Positions 52,250 through 61,720 are shown, numbered from the stretch's first letter. The stretch: 64,000 nucleotides of DNA from Candidatus Zixiibacteriota bacterium (GCA_035380245.1 DAOSXA010000002.1:1130010-1194009), one strand, 5' to 3'. Made by a program: numbers and translations. The notes: generated from the letters alone by a model not told the origin.

Positions 52250-53923
52250 CTACGCCTTCTCCGTCATATCCGGTTCCGATTCGGCTACGGTCGACTTGGC
52301 GCCGTGGCGCTCGTCGTAATACTCGCACGCGGCTTTCACGAACTCGCGGAATAACGGATGCGGCTTGGTCGGGCGCGATTTCAACTCCGGATGGAACTGC
52401 ACGCCGACGAACCAGCGATGATCGCTGATCTCCACGATCTCCACCAGACGGCCGTCGGGCGATAGTCCGGAGAGCTTGAGGCCGTGCTCCTCGAGCATCG
52501 TACGATAAGCGTTGTTGACCTCATAGCGATGGCGATGGCGCTCCGATATTTCGTCCGTCCCGTAAGCGGCCCGGGCCACCGAACCGGGATCGAGCACGCA
52601 GGGATAAGCCCCGAGGCGCATCGTCCCGCCCAATTCGGTCACGCCCTCCTGATCGGCCATGAGATGGATCACGGGATGTTTCAGGTCGCGATAGAATTCA
52701 TAACTGTGAGCATCCTGAAGACCGCAGACGTTGCGGGCATATTCGATCACGGCGCATTGCATACCGAGGCAGATGCCGAGGAACGGGATATCTTTCTCGC
52801 GTACATAGCGAATCGCCTCTATCTTTCCCTCGACTCCGCGCTCGCCGAAACCTCCCGGAATCAGGAGACCGTCGATATCGTGCAACAGTTTCTCCGCGCC
52901 GTTTTTCTTGATATCTTCCGAACTGACCCAGACTAAATCCACTTCGGCATCGCTGTTCACCCCGGCATGCACGAACGACTCAATAATCGACTTATAGGCA
53001 TCCTTCAGATTAACGTACTTGCCGCAGATACCTATCTTGATCCGCTTGGAGGGATTGTTGATCCTGGCGACCATGCCGCTCCAGAGTTTTAGATCCGGTT
53101 CCGGCAGATCCCAGCCGAACCTCTTGCAGATTATATCATCGAGACCCTGCTGGTGATATTCGAGTGGTACCTGGTAGATTGTGGAGACATCCTTGGCCAC
53201 GATCACCGCCTCGGTGGAAACCGAACAGAACAGGGAGATTTTTTTACGCAGTTCATCGGAGATCGGATTGGTACAGCGGCAAAGCAGGGCATTGGGCTGA
53301 ATACCGATCGCCCGCAGTTCGGCTACCGAGTGCTGGGTCGGTTTGGTTTTGAACTCGCCGGCGGCGTTGATGTAAGGCACCAGGGTGACATGGGCGAACA
53401 TTGTGTTTTCGGGGCCTTCCTCCTGCCCCATCTGGCGAATCGCTTCGAGGAACGGAAGCGACTCAATATCGCCCACCGTACCGCCGATCTCGGCAATGAC
53501 AACATCCGGCTTCGGCTCCATCCGGGTAAGCTGCTTGATCCGGCTTTTAATTTCATTGGTGACGTGCGGAATCACCTGGACCGTCGCGCCGAGGTAATCA
53601 CCGCGTCGTTCACGGGTAATGATCGTGTGATACACCTGGCCGGTGGTGACGTTGTTGTCTTTGGTTAACGACTGATCCAGAAACCGCTCGTAATGGCCCA
53701 GATCGAGATCGGTCTCGGAGCCGTCGTCGAGCACGAACACTTCGCCGTGCTGGAACGGATTCATGGTACCGGGATCGACGTTGAGATACGGGTCGAGCTT
53801 CAGATTGCAGACGCGCAAACCGCGGCTTTTGAGCAGGAAGCCCAGCGACGCTGAAGAGATCCCTTTCCCCAGCGCCGAGACCACTCCCCCGGTAACGAAA
53901 ATGTATTTGGCTCTCTCAGACAT
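52250..53923 (-). CDS. pyrG: CTP synthase
   Basis: 557 residues. Synthetase domain 'KYIFVTGGVVSALGKGISSA' with the P-loop and 'DPYLNVDPGTMNPFQHGEVF'; class I glutamine amidotransferase domain from ~290 on, nucleophile Cys in 'FLGICLGMQCAVIEYA' and His/Glu in 'GVQFHPELKSRP'. It converts UTP to CTP using glutamine. The kdsB gene, whose product consumes CTP, starts the pair and lies 9 bases upstream. Confidence 0.98.
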   Translation of the reverse strand: MSERAKYIFVTGGVVSALGKGISSASLGFLLKSRGLRVCNLKLDPYLNVDPGTMNPFQHGEVFVLDDGSETDLDLGHYERFLDQSLTKDNNVTTGQVYHTIITRERRGDYLGATVQVIPHVTNEIKSRIKQLTRMEPKPDVVIAEIGGTVGDIESLPFLEAIRQMGQEEGPENTMFAHVTLVPYINAAGEFKTKPTQHSVAELRAIGIQPNALLCRCTNPISDELRKKISLFCSVSTEAVIVAKDVSTIYQVPLEYHQQGLDDIICKRFGWDLPEPDLKLWSGMVARINNPSKRIKIGICGKYVNLKDAYKSIIESFVHAGVNSDAEVDLVWVSSEDIKKNGAEKLLHDIDGLLIPGGFGERGVEGKIEAIRYVREKDIPFLGICLGMQCAVIEYARNVCGLQDAHSYEFYRDLKHPVIHLMADQEGVTELGGTMRLGAYPCVLDPGSVARAAYGTDEISERHRHRYEVNNAYRTMLEEHGLKLSGLSPDGRLVEIVEISDHRWFVGVQFHPELKSRPTKPHPLFREFVKAACEYYDERHGAKSTVAESEPDMTEKA

Positions 53924-53932
53924 GCCGATGCC

Positions 53933-54676
53933 TCACTTATATAACTTACAAACTTTTTCCAAATCCGTGGGGCTGTCCACCGATACCGAGCGCATTTTGG
54001 TCAAATAGCCCTTCAGGGCCGCCCCGTTTTCCAAAATACGTAATTGTTCGAGCGACTCGGCTTTCTCATGCGACGAACGTTTCCATGCCGCGAACTGCTT
54101 CAAGGCCTCCCGACGGAATAAGTATATCCCTATGTGACGATAGAACTTGAACTGCTGCGCCAGGGGGCCTTCGGCCGCCTTCTGGAGATACGGCAAGGGC
54201 ATCCGGGAAAACCAGCGGGCATAGCCGTCGTCCGTCCAAACGACCTTCACCGTATTCGGATCGACCAGGTCATCATCGTTCTCCGCTCGCGTCACCAGGG
54301 TCCCGAACTGCTCTTTACGGTCGGCCATAAAGCGGGCGATGATCTTATCGAGCAAATGAGCCTGGAGGCCAAAATTATCGGCCTGAACGTTCAGAAAATA
54401 CGATCCCGGAACTTTCTCGGCCACCTCGGCCGCCCGGTCGGTGCCGGTGCGATGCCGTTTCGAGGTCATCATGGTTTCGACCCCGACACTGGTCATGGTA
54501 TCGCAGATTTCACGCGAGTCGGTGGCTACGATGAGACGATCGATCAACCTGGATTTGGCCAGAGAATCGACCAGGTAACAAAGAAGCGGTTTCCCCTTGA
54601 AAGGATAAATCACCTTGTTGGGAAACCGCGAGGAGTTCAGGCGGGCCGGTATTATCGCGACCACTCGGTCTTTCAT
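53933..54676 (-). CDS. kdsB: 3-deoxy-manno-octulosonate cytidylyltransferase
   Basis: 247 residues from ATG 54676 (a GTG one codon earlier is possible). 'VAIIPARLNSSRFPNKVIY' is the CTP-binding start, with 'LIVATDSREICDTM', 'RHRTGTDRAAEVAEKV' and 'NVQADNFGLQAHLLDKI' following. In the usual KdsB the last block is NVQGDEP; here it is QADNF, so one metal/sugar contact differs. It activates KDO (or a related ulosonic acid) as the CMP sugar for lipid A core synthesis. Operon with pyrG. Confidence 0.88.
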   Translation of the reverse strand: MKDRVVAIIPARLNSSRFPNKVIYPFKGKPLLCYLVDSLAKSRLIDRLIVATDSREICDTMTSVGVETMMTSKRHRTGTDRAAEVAEKVPGSYFLNVQADNFGLQAHLLDKIIARFMADRKEQFGTLVTRAENDDDLVDPNTVKVVWTDDGYARWFSRMPLPYLQKAAEGPLAQQFKFYRHIGIYLFRREALKQFAAWKRSSHEKAESLEQLRILENGAALKGYLTKMRSVSVDSPTDLEKVCKLYK

Positions 54677-54920
54677 CACTCACAAACCTTTTCAGCCGAC
54701 GCTTTCGCAGACAGGCTACGGCGCTGAATCGAGACAAAGTCGTTCAATCTGGCTGAGGAGACAGGGTTGAAATGTAAAAAAATCCGTGGCATGGGCTATG
54801 ATACAGGCAGGCGAGCGACCTGTCAAGACTAAAGCCGAAGACGAATGTCATCATCGATCGACAAATGCAGCGTCGTAGATCGGCGATCCGGAGGGAGTGC
54901 GGGTGAAGATAAGGAGGAAA

Positions 54921-54935
54921 GGTCTCTCCGAGACC
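54921..54935. other. Palindrome upstream of lolC/E
   Basis: ggtctc-tcc-gagacc, the short form of the palindrome at 52127. It lies in the 54677-55093 gap, which otherwise holds no convincing gene; the frame through it is continuous with lolC/E but lacks family similarity. Confidence 0.45.
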
Positions 54936-55093
54936 TGCCATCACCCGGCGAACGTAAAATCCTACACAGGTTCTTACAACTGCCCCCCATCCCCCCGTGT
55001 AAAATGATTGCTTTGTGTCGGTTAGGCGGGCATCTTGCCATCGTAGTCGCAGCGGTCAATTACGGCCGACGACGAAAGGGAGAAATTTGCTCC

Positions 55094-56320
55094 ATGAGTT
55101 ATGAAGTCACCGTAGCTCGTCGTTATCTCAAATCCGGACGAGCCTTTGTTTCCGTTTCCACCTGGATATCAATGTTGGGAGTTACTCTTGGCGTGGCGGC
55201 GGTCTGCGTGGTCGTTTCGATGCACAACGGCTTCGAGACCGAAATCCGCGACCGCCTCTTAGGGACCACCTCGCACATCACGGTTTTCCCCAGCAACGCA
55301 AGCACGATTACAGATTACGACTCGCTCGTGGCGAAGCTGGAGTCGGTCGATCATGTCGTGGCGGCCTCGCCGTTTATCTATTTCAAGGGCGCTATTTCAT
55401 CGGTCAGCGGCGGCGACGGCCTGATCGTGCGCGGGATCGACCTCGAACGCGAAAAGCGGACTTCCGACTTGCTGCAGTCGGTTACGATCGGCGACCTCTC
55501 GTTCGAGCCGGAAGTGGTCGGCGACGACACTATCCCTGGGATCATCTTAGGCGTCAACCTCGCCGAAGGCCTCGGGGTGTTTTTGGGCGATCCGGTCTGG
55601 CTTTATTCTATGCGCGGCGAGGACCTGCGCGGCAACACCCGACCGCGCGTCACCAAATTTTACGTAGCCGGATTGCTCGAAACCGGCATGTACGAGTTCG
55701 ACGGCCAGCTTGCGTATATCTCGCTTCAGGACGCCCAGAAGCTGTTCAAGCTGGGCGATGCCGCCACGGCGGCGCATCTAAAACTGGACGATATCTATCT
55801 GGCATCGAAAGTTGCCCCGGTGATCGACAGCCTGTTGGGACACCGGTATGATGTTGTCCCCTGGAATATCCTGCACAAGAATCTTTTTTCCTGGATCGCA
55901 ATCGAGAAACAAGCACTCGGACTCGGATTTATTCTGATCGTGATCGTGGCGGCGTTTTCGATTATCTCGACCCTGGTGATGCTTACCATGGAAAAACGAG
56001 CGGAAATCGGGATTCTCAAGACACTCGGTTATACGCCCGGATCGATCGCTAAAATCTTTGTTTATCAAGGACTTGTCATTTCCGTAATCGGGGTAATCGC
56101 CGGGTGGATTATCTCGTTCGTTCTGGCTTATTTACAGAACACCTATCAACTGGTATCGCTGCCGCCGGATATCTATTTCATCAGCTATCTGCCGTTCGAG
56201 GCCCATTTGTTCGATTTCTTCCTGGCCGGAATTACGGCAATACTGGTCTGTTTTTTGGCGTCGTTATATCCCGCTTTCAAGGCGGCGCGATTGAGCGTGA
56301 TTGAGGTTCTGAGGCAATAA
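55094..56320 (+). CDS. lolC: Lipoprotein-releasing ABC transporter permease, LolC/LolE family
   Basis: 408 residues from ATG 55094, with gaaaggga ten bases upstream; the frame extends 83 residues further without family match. 'EVTVARRYLKSGRAFVSVST' (N-terminal helix), TM1 'WISMLGVTLGVAAVCVVVSM', periplasmic MacB-like domain of ~200 residues ('RDRLLGTTSHITVFPSN'), and three C-terminal spans with 'EKRAEIGILKTLGYTPGSI'. It extracts triacylated lipoproteins from the inner membrane. Only one permease gene is present, so a homodimer (LolF-like) is likely. Confidence 0.92.
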   Translation: MSYEVTVARRYLKSGRAFVSVSTWISMLGVTLGVAAVCVVVSMHNGFETEIRDRLLGTTSHITVFPSNASTITDYDSLVAKLESVDHVVAASPFIYFKGAISSVSGGDGLIVRGIDLEREKRTSDLLQSVTIGDLSFEPEVVGDDTIPGIILGVNLAEGLGVFLGDPVWLYSMRGEDLRGNTRPRVTKFYVAGLLETGMYEFDGQLAYISLQDAQKLFKLGDAATAAHLKLDDIYLASKVAPVIDSLLGHRYDVVPWNILHKNLFSWIAIEKQALGLGFILIVIVAAFSIISTLVMLTMEKRAEIGILKTLGYTPGSIAKIFVYQGLVISVIGVIAGWIISFVLAYLQNTYQLVSLPPDIYFISYLPFEAHLFDFFLAGITAILVCFLASLYPAFKAARLSVIEVLRQ

Positions 56321-56351
56321 AGGTATGAAAATAGCGGCGTTAGCTAAGTAA

Positions 56352-56420
56352 ATGGGCCAATCAACCGAAAATAAGACTGTACCGGAAAACGGTACGCGAC
56401 AATTGGATTGTAATAGATGA
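56352..56420 (+). CDS. Possible 22-residue upstream peptide overlapping lolD
   Basis: A short frame, ATG at 56352 to TGA at 56418-56420, whose stop overlaps the lolD start as ATGA. Its middle 'STENKTVPENG' resembles the start of LolD ('MDENKTVLSAED'), and the DNA is alike there, suggesting a local duplication. A hairpin gtaccg-gaaaa-cggtac (56379-56395) lies inside. An even shorter frame (MKIAALAK, 56325-56351) precedes it. Whether either is translated is unknown. Confidence 0.3.
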   Translation: MGQSTENKTVPENGTRQLDCNR

Positions 56421-57106
56421 GCATGGATGAAAACAAGACCGTACTGTCGGCCGAGGATATACATCGTGAGTTCGTGACGGCTGAGGCCGTCCTTCCGGTC
56501 CTTCGGGGGCTGACTCTCCATCTCCAGGCCGGGGATATGGTCGCCGTGACCGGCGCTTCGGGCGTAGGGAAATCGACTCTCCTTCACATTCTGGGAGGGC
56601 TGGATCGACCGACTCGGGGCGAGGTAAAGATCAACGGGATTTCGCTGATCGGTCAGTCGGAGAAGCAATTGGCAGGGTTCCGCAACAAGAAAGTAGGCTT
56701 CGTGTTCCAGTTCCATTACCTGTTGCAGGATTTCACAGCCGAAGAAAATGTGATGATGCCGATGTTAATCGCCGGCTCGGATAAGGCCTCGGCACGCACA
56801 AAAGCGGAACTGTTGCTAGAGCAAGTGGGTTTAACAAGTAGGAAAAGTCACCGTCCGAATCAATTATCGGGCGGCGAACAGCAACGTGTGGCGGTGGCCC
56901 GCGCTTTGGCGAACGACCCTGAAATTGTTCTTGCCGATGAGCCCTCGGGAAACCTGGACACCTCTACCGGACGCAACCTCCACGACCTCCTCTTCCACCT
57001 CAATACCGACAAGAAGATAACCATGCTGATCGCTACACATAACGAGGAGCTGGCGACGAAATGCAATCGTCGCATGGCGATAGTGGACGGACTTATTAGA
57101 GAATAA
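56417..57106 (+). CDS. lolD: Lipoprotein-releasing ABC transporter ATPase LolD
   Basis: 229 residues, complete ABC ATPase: Walker A 'GASGVGKSTLLHILGGLD', Q-loop 'VGFVFQFHYLLQDFTAEEN', signature 'NQLSGGEQQRVAVARALAND', Walker B 'IVLADEPSGNLD', switch His in 'LIATHNEELA'. The 'FQFHYLLQDFTA' Q-loop wording is that of LolD. It powers the LolC/E permease encoded just upstream. In contrast with the FtsE homologue in this window, all catalytic motifs are intact. Confidence 0.95.
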   Translation: MSMDENKTVLSAEDIHREFVTAEAVLPVLRGLTLHLQAGDMVAVTGASGVGKSTLLHILGGLDRPTRGEVKINGISLIGQSEKQLAGFRNKKVGFVFQFHYLLQDFTAEENVMMPMLIAGSDKASARTKAELLLEQVGLTSRKSHRPNQLSGGEQQRVAVARALANDPEIVLADEPSGNLDTSTGRNLHDLLFHLNTDKKITMLIATHNEELATKCNRRMAIVDGLIRE

Positions 57107-57130
57107 GACCTCAGACAGGATAAACAAAAT

Positions 57131-57676
57131 ATGCTTTGTCAGGACTGCAAGAAACGTGAAGCCCAGGTAACGTTCACCCAGATCGTGAACAACGAGAAGA
57201 CCAGCCTGGCGCTTTGCAAAGAATGTGCGGCCGCACGCGGTTTCCATTCTCCGCTGGAGAATGCACCATTCCCATTGGCCGAGATCGTGTCGGGGCTTCA
57301 GGGGCAATCAGCGGCGCCGCCGATGAACGCCGAGGAGGACACCCTCGTTTGTAAGACCTGCGGACTGACGTTCAAGCAGTTCGCCCAGCAGGGACGCTTC
57401 TCCTGCGGTGACTGCTACAAGGCCTTCCGCAGCCGGATCGAGCCGATCATGCGCAAAATCCACGGAGCTTCTCTGCACCGAGGTCGCAGTCCTGTCTACG
57501 AGGCGCTCAAGGACGAGCAGGAAAAAACAATCGTTCCGGTACAGGAAGAAGCACGCCTTGAGTCGGAGTTGAAGAAGGCGATTGAGTCCGAAGAATTCGA
57601 GCGAGCCGCCGAAATCCGCGACAAATTACGGACCATCCGCGAGGAAGTGGCGGCCGAAGACTCAACAAGGGGATAG
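57131..57676 (+). CDS. mcsA: McsA-like zinc-finger/UVR protein, activator of McsB
   Basis: 181 residues. Two zinc modules, 'MLCQDCKKREAQVTF..LCKECAAARG' at the N terminus and 'VCKTCGLTFKQFAQ..FSCGDCYKAF' around residues 73-100, then a C-terminal UVR motif ('RLESELKKAIESEEFERAAE'). This is the McsA layout of Bacillus, where it stimulates the arginine kinase McsB. It follows lolD by 24 bases and precedes mcsB within 5-15 bases. Confidence 0.93.
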   Translation: MLCQDCKKREAQVTFTQIVNNEKTSLALCKECAAARGFHSPLENAPFPLAEIVSGLQGQSAAPPMNAEEDTLVCKTCGLTFKQFAQQGRFSCGDCYKAFRSRIEPIMRKIHGASLHRGRSPVYEALKDEQEKTIVPVQEEARLESELKKAIESEEFERAAEIRDKLRTIREEVAAEDSTRG

Positions 57677-57680
57677 AAAG

Positions 57681-58742
57681 TTGAACACGATGTTTGAAGA
57701 AATGGCCAAAAGCCCGGCGGCCTGGCTGTCGGGAGACGGTGATGAATCGATGGTCGTCCTATCGACCCGGGTGCGTCTGGCGCGTAACATCGCCGGATGC
57801 CGTTATCCCGGTTCGGCCGACCAGGAGACTAAAAACCGTGTGGTCGGTTATTTCGACAGCACGCGGACACGCTCCAAGATGTTGAATGAGGGACTTTACT
57901 TCAAAGCCTCGGATGTAAACCAGCTCGATCGTGATTTCCTGGTCGAACGGCATCTGATCTCACCGACCTTCCTCGGCACCGATTCTTCGAAATCGGTCTA
58001 CATCAACGACGAGGAGCGGCTCTCGATCATGGTCAACGAGGAAGACCATCTTCGCATTCAGGCTCTCTCCCCCGGTCTCGATCCCCAGGGATCGTACAAC
58101 CTGGCCTCGCGCTACGACAAGGAAATCGGGCGACACCTCGAATACGATTACGACCAGGATTTCGGTTTCCTTACCGCCTGTCCGACCAATGCCGGCACCG
58201 GCATGCGAGCCTCGGTATTGATTCACCTCCCGGGGCTGGTGCTGACGCGCGAGATCGACAAAGTCATTTCGGTGATCACCCATTCCGGCCTGGTGGTACG
58301 CGGTTTTTACGGTGAAGGCTCGGATGTGCTGGGGAATCTTTTCCAGCTTTCCAACCAGAATACACTCGGCGTGACCGAGGAGGAAATTATTCGCCAGATC
58401 GGCCGGGTAACCGGTGACATTATCGATAAGGAAGCGGCCGCAAGGAAACGTCTGCTCGATGAAGCCGCCGATATGATCGAGGACAAAATCTGGCGGGCTT
58501 ACGGCATCCTGAAGCATGCCCGCGTGTTGACCTCCGAAGAAGTGATGAATTTGCTTTCGGCGGTCCGGCTGGGCCATGCCATGCAGATAATCGACTTCCT
58601 TTCCGTGGCCCTGATCAACGAGATCCTGTTGCTTTCGCAGCCGGCTCATTTGCAGAAATACTACGGCTCGGAAATGGATCAGAACAAACGTGATTTCGTC
58701 CGCGCCCAGATGGTGCGTGAAAAGTTGCGTACGGCCGATTAA
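57681..58742 (+). CDS. mcsB: Protein arginine kinase McsB
   Basis: About 353 residues. I chose TTG 57681 because AAGGGG (57667-57672) is eight bases before it; ATG 57690 is the alternative. Phosphagen-kinase core with 'STRVRLARNIAGCRYPG' (ATP site), 'DHLRIQALSPG' and 'LTACPTNAGTGMRASVLIHL'. The C-terminal 'RDFVRA' fits the RDXXRA motif that in Bacillus/Geobacillus McsB binds phosphoarginine allosterically. It marks proteins with phosphoarginine for ClpCP. No ctsR gene precedes the set. Confidence 0.93.
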   Translation: MNTMFEEMAKSPAAWLSGDGDESMVVLSTRVRLARNIAGCRYPGSADQETKNRVVGYFDSTRTRSKMLNEGLYFKASDVNQLDRDFLVERHLISPTFLGTDSSKSVYINDEERLSIMVNEEDHLRIQALSPGLDPQGSYNLASRYDKEIGRHLEYDYDQDFGFLTACPTNAGTGMRASVLIHLPGLVLTREIDKVISVITHSGLVVRGFYGEGSDVLGNLFQLSNQNTLGVTEEEIIRQIGRVTGDIIDKEAAARKRLLDEAADMIEDKIWRAYGILKHARVLTSEEVMNLLSAVRLGHAMQIIDFLSVALINEILLLSQPAHLQKYYGSEMDQNKRDFVRAQMVREKLRTAD

Positions 58743-58812
58743 TGAAACCATACGGCCACGATGTCGTTTAGCACGAAGATGATGTTTTTAATATAGAAGG
58801 AAGGATTCAGGA

Positions 58813-61272
58813 ATGAACGAGATGTTTACGGAACGTGCCAGAAAGGCAATCGAGTTTGCCCGCGAAGAGGCCGCTCGTTTGCGCCATGACTACATTGGCA
58901 CCGAGCATCTCCTGTTAGGTCTGATCCGGCTTGGCGAAGGAAACGCGGTCGAGATTATTACCAACCTGGGTCTGGAGCTGGCCGATCTGAAAACCTCGAT
59001 TGAAGAGGTCGTTCAGCCTTCGGGCGGCACCATGACTATGGGGCAGTTACCGCTTACCGCGCGAGCCAAAAAGACCCTGGAGGTTTCCGGACAGGAAGCT
59101 CGCGCCCTGAAATCGAAGGATATCGACACCGAGCACATTCTGCTCGCTCTTCTTAAGGACGAAGAGGGGGTGGCGGCGCAGGTGCTGTCGACCTACGATA
59201 TCGACTATAAGGAGGCTTACGAAGAGCTGAACAACATTCAGAACGGCAAGCCTTCCAAGTTCAAGAAAAAACGGAAAAAGTCCAAGACCCCGGCGCTGGA
59301 TCATTTCGGACGTGATCTGACCGAACTGGCCCGTCGCGGTCAGCTCGACCCGATTATCGGTCGTTCCGGCGAAATCGAACGTGTCGCCCAGGTTCTTTCA
59401 CGCCGCAAGAAAAATAATCCGGTGCTGATCGGTGAACCGGGAGTCGGTAAAACGGCAATTGTCGAAGGTCTGGCTCAGCGCATCGTCGAGAACCGCGTGC
59501 CGCAGACACTCGAAAACAAGCGTGTGGTTACGCTCGACATGGCCTCGCTGGTGGCCGGTACGAAATACCGCGGTCAGTTCGAGGAACGACTCAAAGCAGT
59601 CATGACCGAGATCATCAACGCCACTGATGTGATCATCTTCATCGATGAGCTGCATACCATCGTTGGCGCCGGCGGCGCCGAAGGCTCTCTCGATGCCTCG
59701 AACATTTTCAAACCGTCGCTGGCCCGGGGTGAACTGCGCTGTATCGGCGCCACCACCCTGAACGAGTATCGCAAGTATATCGAAAAGGACGGCGCTCTGG
59801 AACGTCGTTTCCAGACGGTAAATGTCGATCCGCCGAGTGAAACGGATACGATCCGCATTCTGCAGGGTCTGAAACAACGGTACGAAGATCACCATCAACT
59901 CAAGATTTCCGATGAAGCCATCGAGGCGGCGGTGAAACTTTCGAACCGGTACGTATCCGGGAAATTCCAGCCGGATAAGGCGATTGACCTGATCGACGAG
60001 GCCGGTTCGCGAGCGCATCTGTCAAGTTATACCCGTCCCCCCGAATTCTCCGAGATCGAGACCGAGATCGAAGCACTGGCGACTAAAAAAGAAGACGCCG
60101 TTAAAAACCAGGCTTTCGAAACCGCGGCGCAGCTTCGCGATGAAATCAAGATGAAACGCGAAGAACTGGCATCGTTGCAAAAATCCTGGGAAGAAGACCG
60201 CCAGAACGACCGCGTGGTGTTGACCGCCGACGAGGTCGCCTCGGTGCTGGCCAAGATGACCGGTATTCCTCTGTTCCGCCTCGAGGAGTCGGAATCCAAA
60301 CGACTCCTGCGCATGGAAGAGGAACTCAAAAAGAGCATCGTCGGTCAGGATGAGGCTATCGAGAAGCTGGCCAAGTCGATCCGTCGCGCCCGTGCCGGAC
60401 TCGGCGATCCGCGTCGTCCCATCGGAACATTCCTGCTCCTCGGTCCGACCGGAGTCGGTAAAACCGAACTGGCCCGAGTGCTGGCCCGGTTCCTGTTCGA
60501 CGACGTCGATTCGTTGATCCGGATCGACATGTCGGAGTATATGGAGAAGTTCGCCGTCTCCCGCCTGGTCGGAGCGCCTCCCGGTTATGTCGGCTATGAG
60601 GAAGGCGGCCAGTTAACCGAGAAAGTAAGACGCAAACCGTATTCGGTGGTGTTGCTCGACGAGATCGAAAAAGCACACCCGGATGTTTTCAACATTCTTC
60701 TGCAGTTGATGGATGACGGCAGCCTGACCGATTCGTTCGGGCGCAAGGTCGACTTCCGTAACGTCGTGCTGATCATGACCTCCAACCTCGGTACGCGCGA
60801 ACTGCGTGATACCAAGACGGTCGGTTTCGATGCTCAGGGCGGCGAAATCTCTCATGAAGATATGTCCAAGAAAATCATCCAGGAAGTCAAGAAGCTGTTC
60901 AATCCGGAACTGGTTAACCGTATCGACGAAACGGTTATTTTCCACTCGCTGGATCGCGACCACATCAAGGAGATCATCGAGATTCTCGTGGCTGATGTGG
61001 CCAAGCGGCTGGCCGAGAAAGGCATCAGTTTCGAGTTGACCGAACAGGCCAGGGAATTCCTGGTCGAGCAGGGTTTCGATCCGCAGTATGGAGCCCGTCC
61101 GCTTAAACGAGCTCTCCAGCGGCATCTCGAAGACCCGCTGTCCGAGGAGATTCTTCGCGGTCAGTACGCCGGTGATTGTGATCTGATTATCGGCTCCGAC
61201 GGTGAACGCCTGACGTTCGAGTTTAACGGGCACGGCGCTCGCAAAACCGACAACGAAACGGTTGAACCGTAG
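58813..61272 (+). CDS. clpC: AAA+ unfoldase ClpC
   Basis: 819 residues with a strong ribosome site aaggaagga. Order: two Clp_N repeats, 'RHDYIGTEHLLLGLIRLGEG' and 'SKDIDTEHILLALLKDEEG', whose Glu residues are the phosphoarginine contacts in Bacillus ClpC; D1 Walker A 'GEPGVGKTAIVEGLA'; a UVR-containing middle domain ('FETAAQLRDEIKMKREEL'); D2 Walker A 'GPTGVGKTELARVLA'; C-terminal D2-small domain. It delivers tagged proteins to ClpP (gene not in the window). Last gene of the lol-mcs-clpC operon. Confidence 0.97.
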   Translation: MNEMFTERARKAIEFAREEAARLRHDYIGTEHLLLGLIRLGEGNAVEIITNLGLELADLKTSIEEVVQPSGGTMTMGQLPLTARAKKTLEVSGQEARALKSKDIDTEHILLALLKDEEGVAAQVLSTYDIDYKEAYEELNNIQNGKPSKFKKKRKKSKTPALDHFGRDLTELARRGQLDPIIGRSGEIERVAQVLSRRKKNNPVLIGEPGVGKTAIVEGLAQRIVENRVPQTLENKRVVTLDMASLVAGTKYRGQFEERLKAVMTEIINATDVIIFIDELHTIVGAGGAEGSLDASNIFKPSLARGELRCIGATTLNEYRKYIEKDGALERRFQTVNVDPPSETDTIRILQGLKQRYEDHHQLKISDEAIEAAVKLSNRYVSGKFQPDKAIDLIDEAGSRAHLSSYTRPPEFSEIETEIEALATKKEDAVKNQAFETAAQLRDEIKMKREELASLQKSWEEDRQNDRVVLTADEVASVLAKMTGIPLFRLEESESKRLLRMEEELKKSIVGQDEAIEKLAKSIRRARAGLGDPRRPIGTFLLLGPTGVGKTELARVLARFLFDDVDSLIRIDMSEYMEKFAVSRLVGAPPGYVGYEEGGQLTEKVRRKPYSVVLLDEIEKAHPDVFNILLQLMDDGSLTDSFGRKVDFRNVVLIMTSNLGTRELRDTKTVGFDAQGGEISHEDMSKKIIQEVKKLFNPELVNRIDETVIFHSLDRDHIKEIIEILVADVAKRLAEKGISFELTEQAREFLVEQGFDPQYGARPLKRALQRHLEDPLSEEILRGQYAGDCDLIIGSDGERLTFEFNGHGARKTDNETVEP

Positions 61273-61296
61273 GTTATACTACTTAGGCTATTCCCG

Positions 61297-61328
61297 GCGG
61301 GTTGGTTCTTTGGAGCCAACCCGCTTTT
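61297..61328 (+). terminator. Terminator after clpC
   Basis: Stem gcgggttggttc / gagccaacccgc with loop tttg, then tttt. It starts 24 bases after the clpC stop. Confidence 0.8.
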
Positions 61329-61375
61329 CGTTGGGGTAACGGGGTGCACAGCCGGTGGTCGATCTGTCCACGGGA

Positions 61376-61518
61376 TTGATGAAAAAGTCATACGCGTGGA
61401 TATTCAGTAAAACACAACCGCAATGCGGGCGACACAAGGCCGCCCGCTACGCGAGATTAGAACCTCTGAACGCGTAGCGGCGGGGCTTGTCTCCGCCGCA
61501 GAAGAGTTTTTTTCAACA
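61376..61518 (+). repeat. MITE-like long hairpin, copy 5
   Basis: Starts ttgatgaaaaagtcatacg and ends gtttttttcaaca, with arms gcgggcgacacaaggcc and ggggcttgtctccgccgc almost identical to copy 2. It follows the clpC terminator. Confidence 0.87.
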
Positions 61519-61537
61519 GCCCCGTCCACGGATGGGG

Positions 61538-61720
61538 ATTAGAGATCATAGCGATAACACAATGGCATGCCTCGGAGAGACATGACCTACTCTGTCAGTT
61601 TGCAAGCTTGCAACCTGACACAAGAGAGGGCGCAGAGCGCCCAAGAATACGTTCCGCCGCAGAGCGACGGAACGAGAAGACTTGTAGAGCGACGGAACGA
61701 GGAGTAACCCAAAGCAACAG
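61538..61720. repeat. Cluster of short palindromes before the dockerin protein gene
   Basis: gtcagtttgcaagcttgcaa then cctgac (a near-perfect dyad related to 40798-40819), gggcgcagagcgccc, and gttccgccg..cgacggaac with 'agagcgacggaacga' directly repeated. No gene is seen in 61519-61858. Confidence 0.6.

Noticed and set aside
54845..55093. N-terminal extension of the lolC/E product
   Set aside because: The extra 83 residues contain a palindrome and no family similarity; a ribosome site precedes ATG 55094 and the protein is then of normal length.
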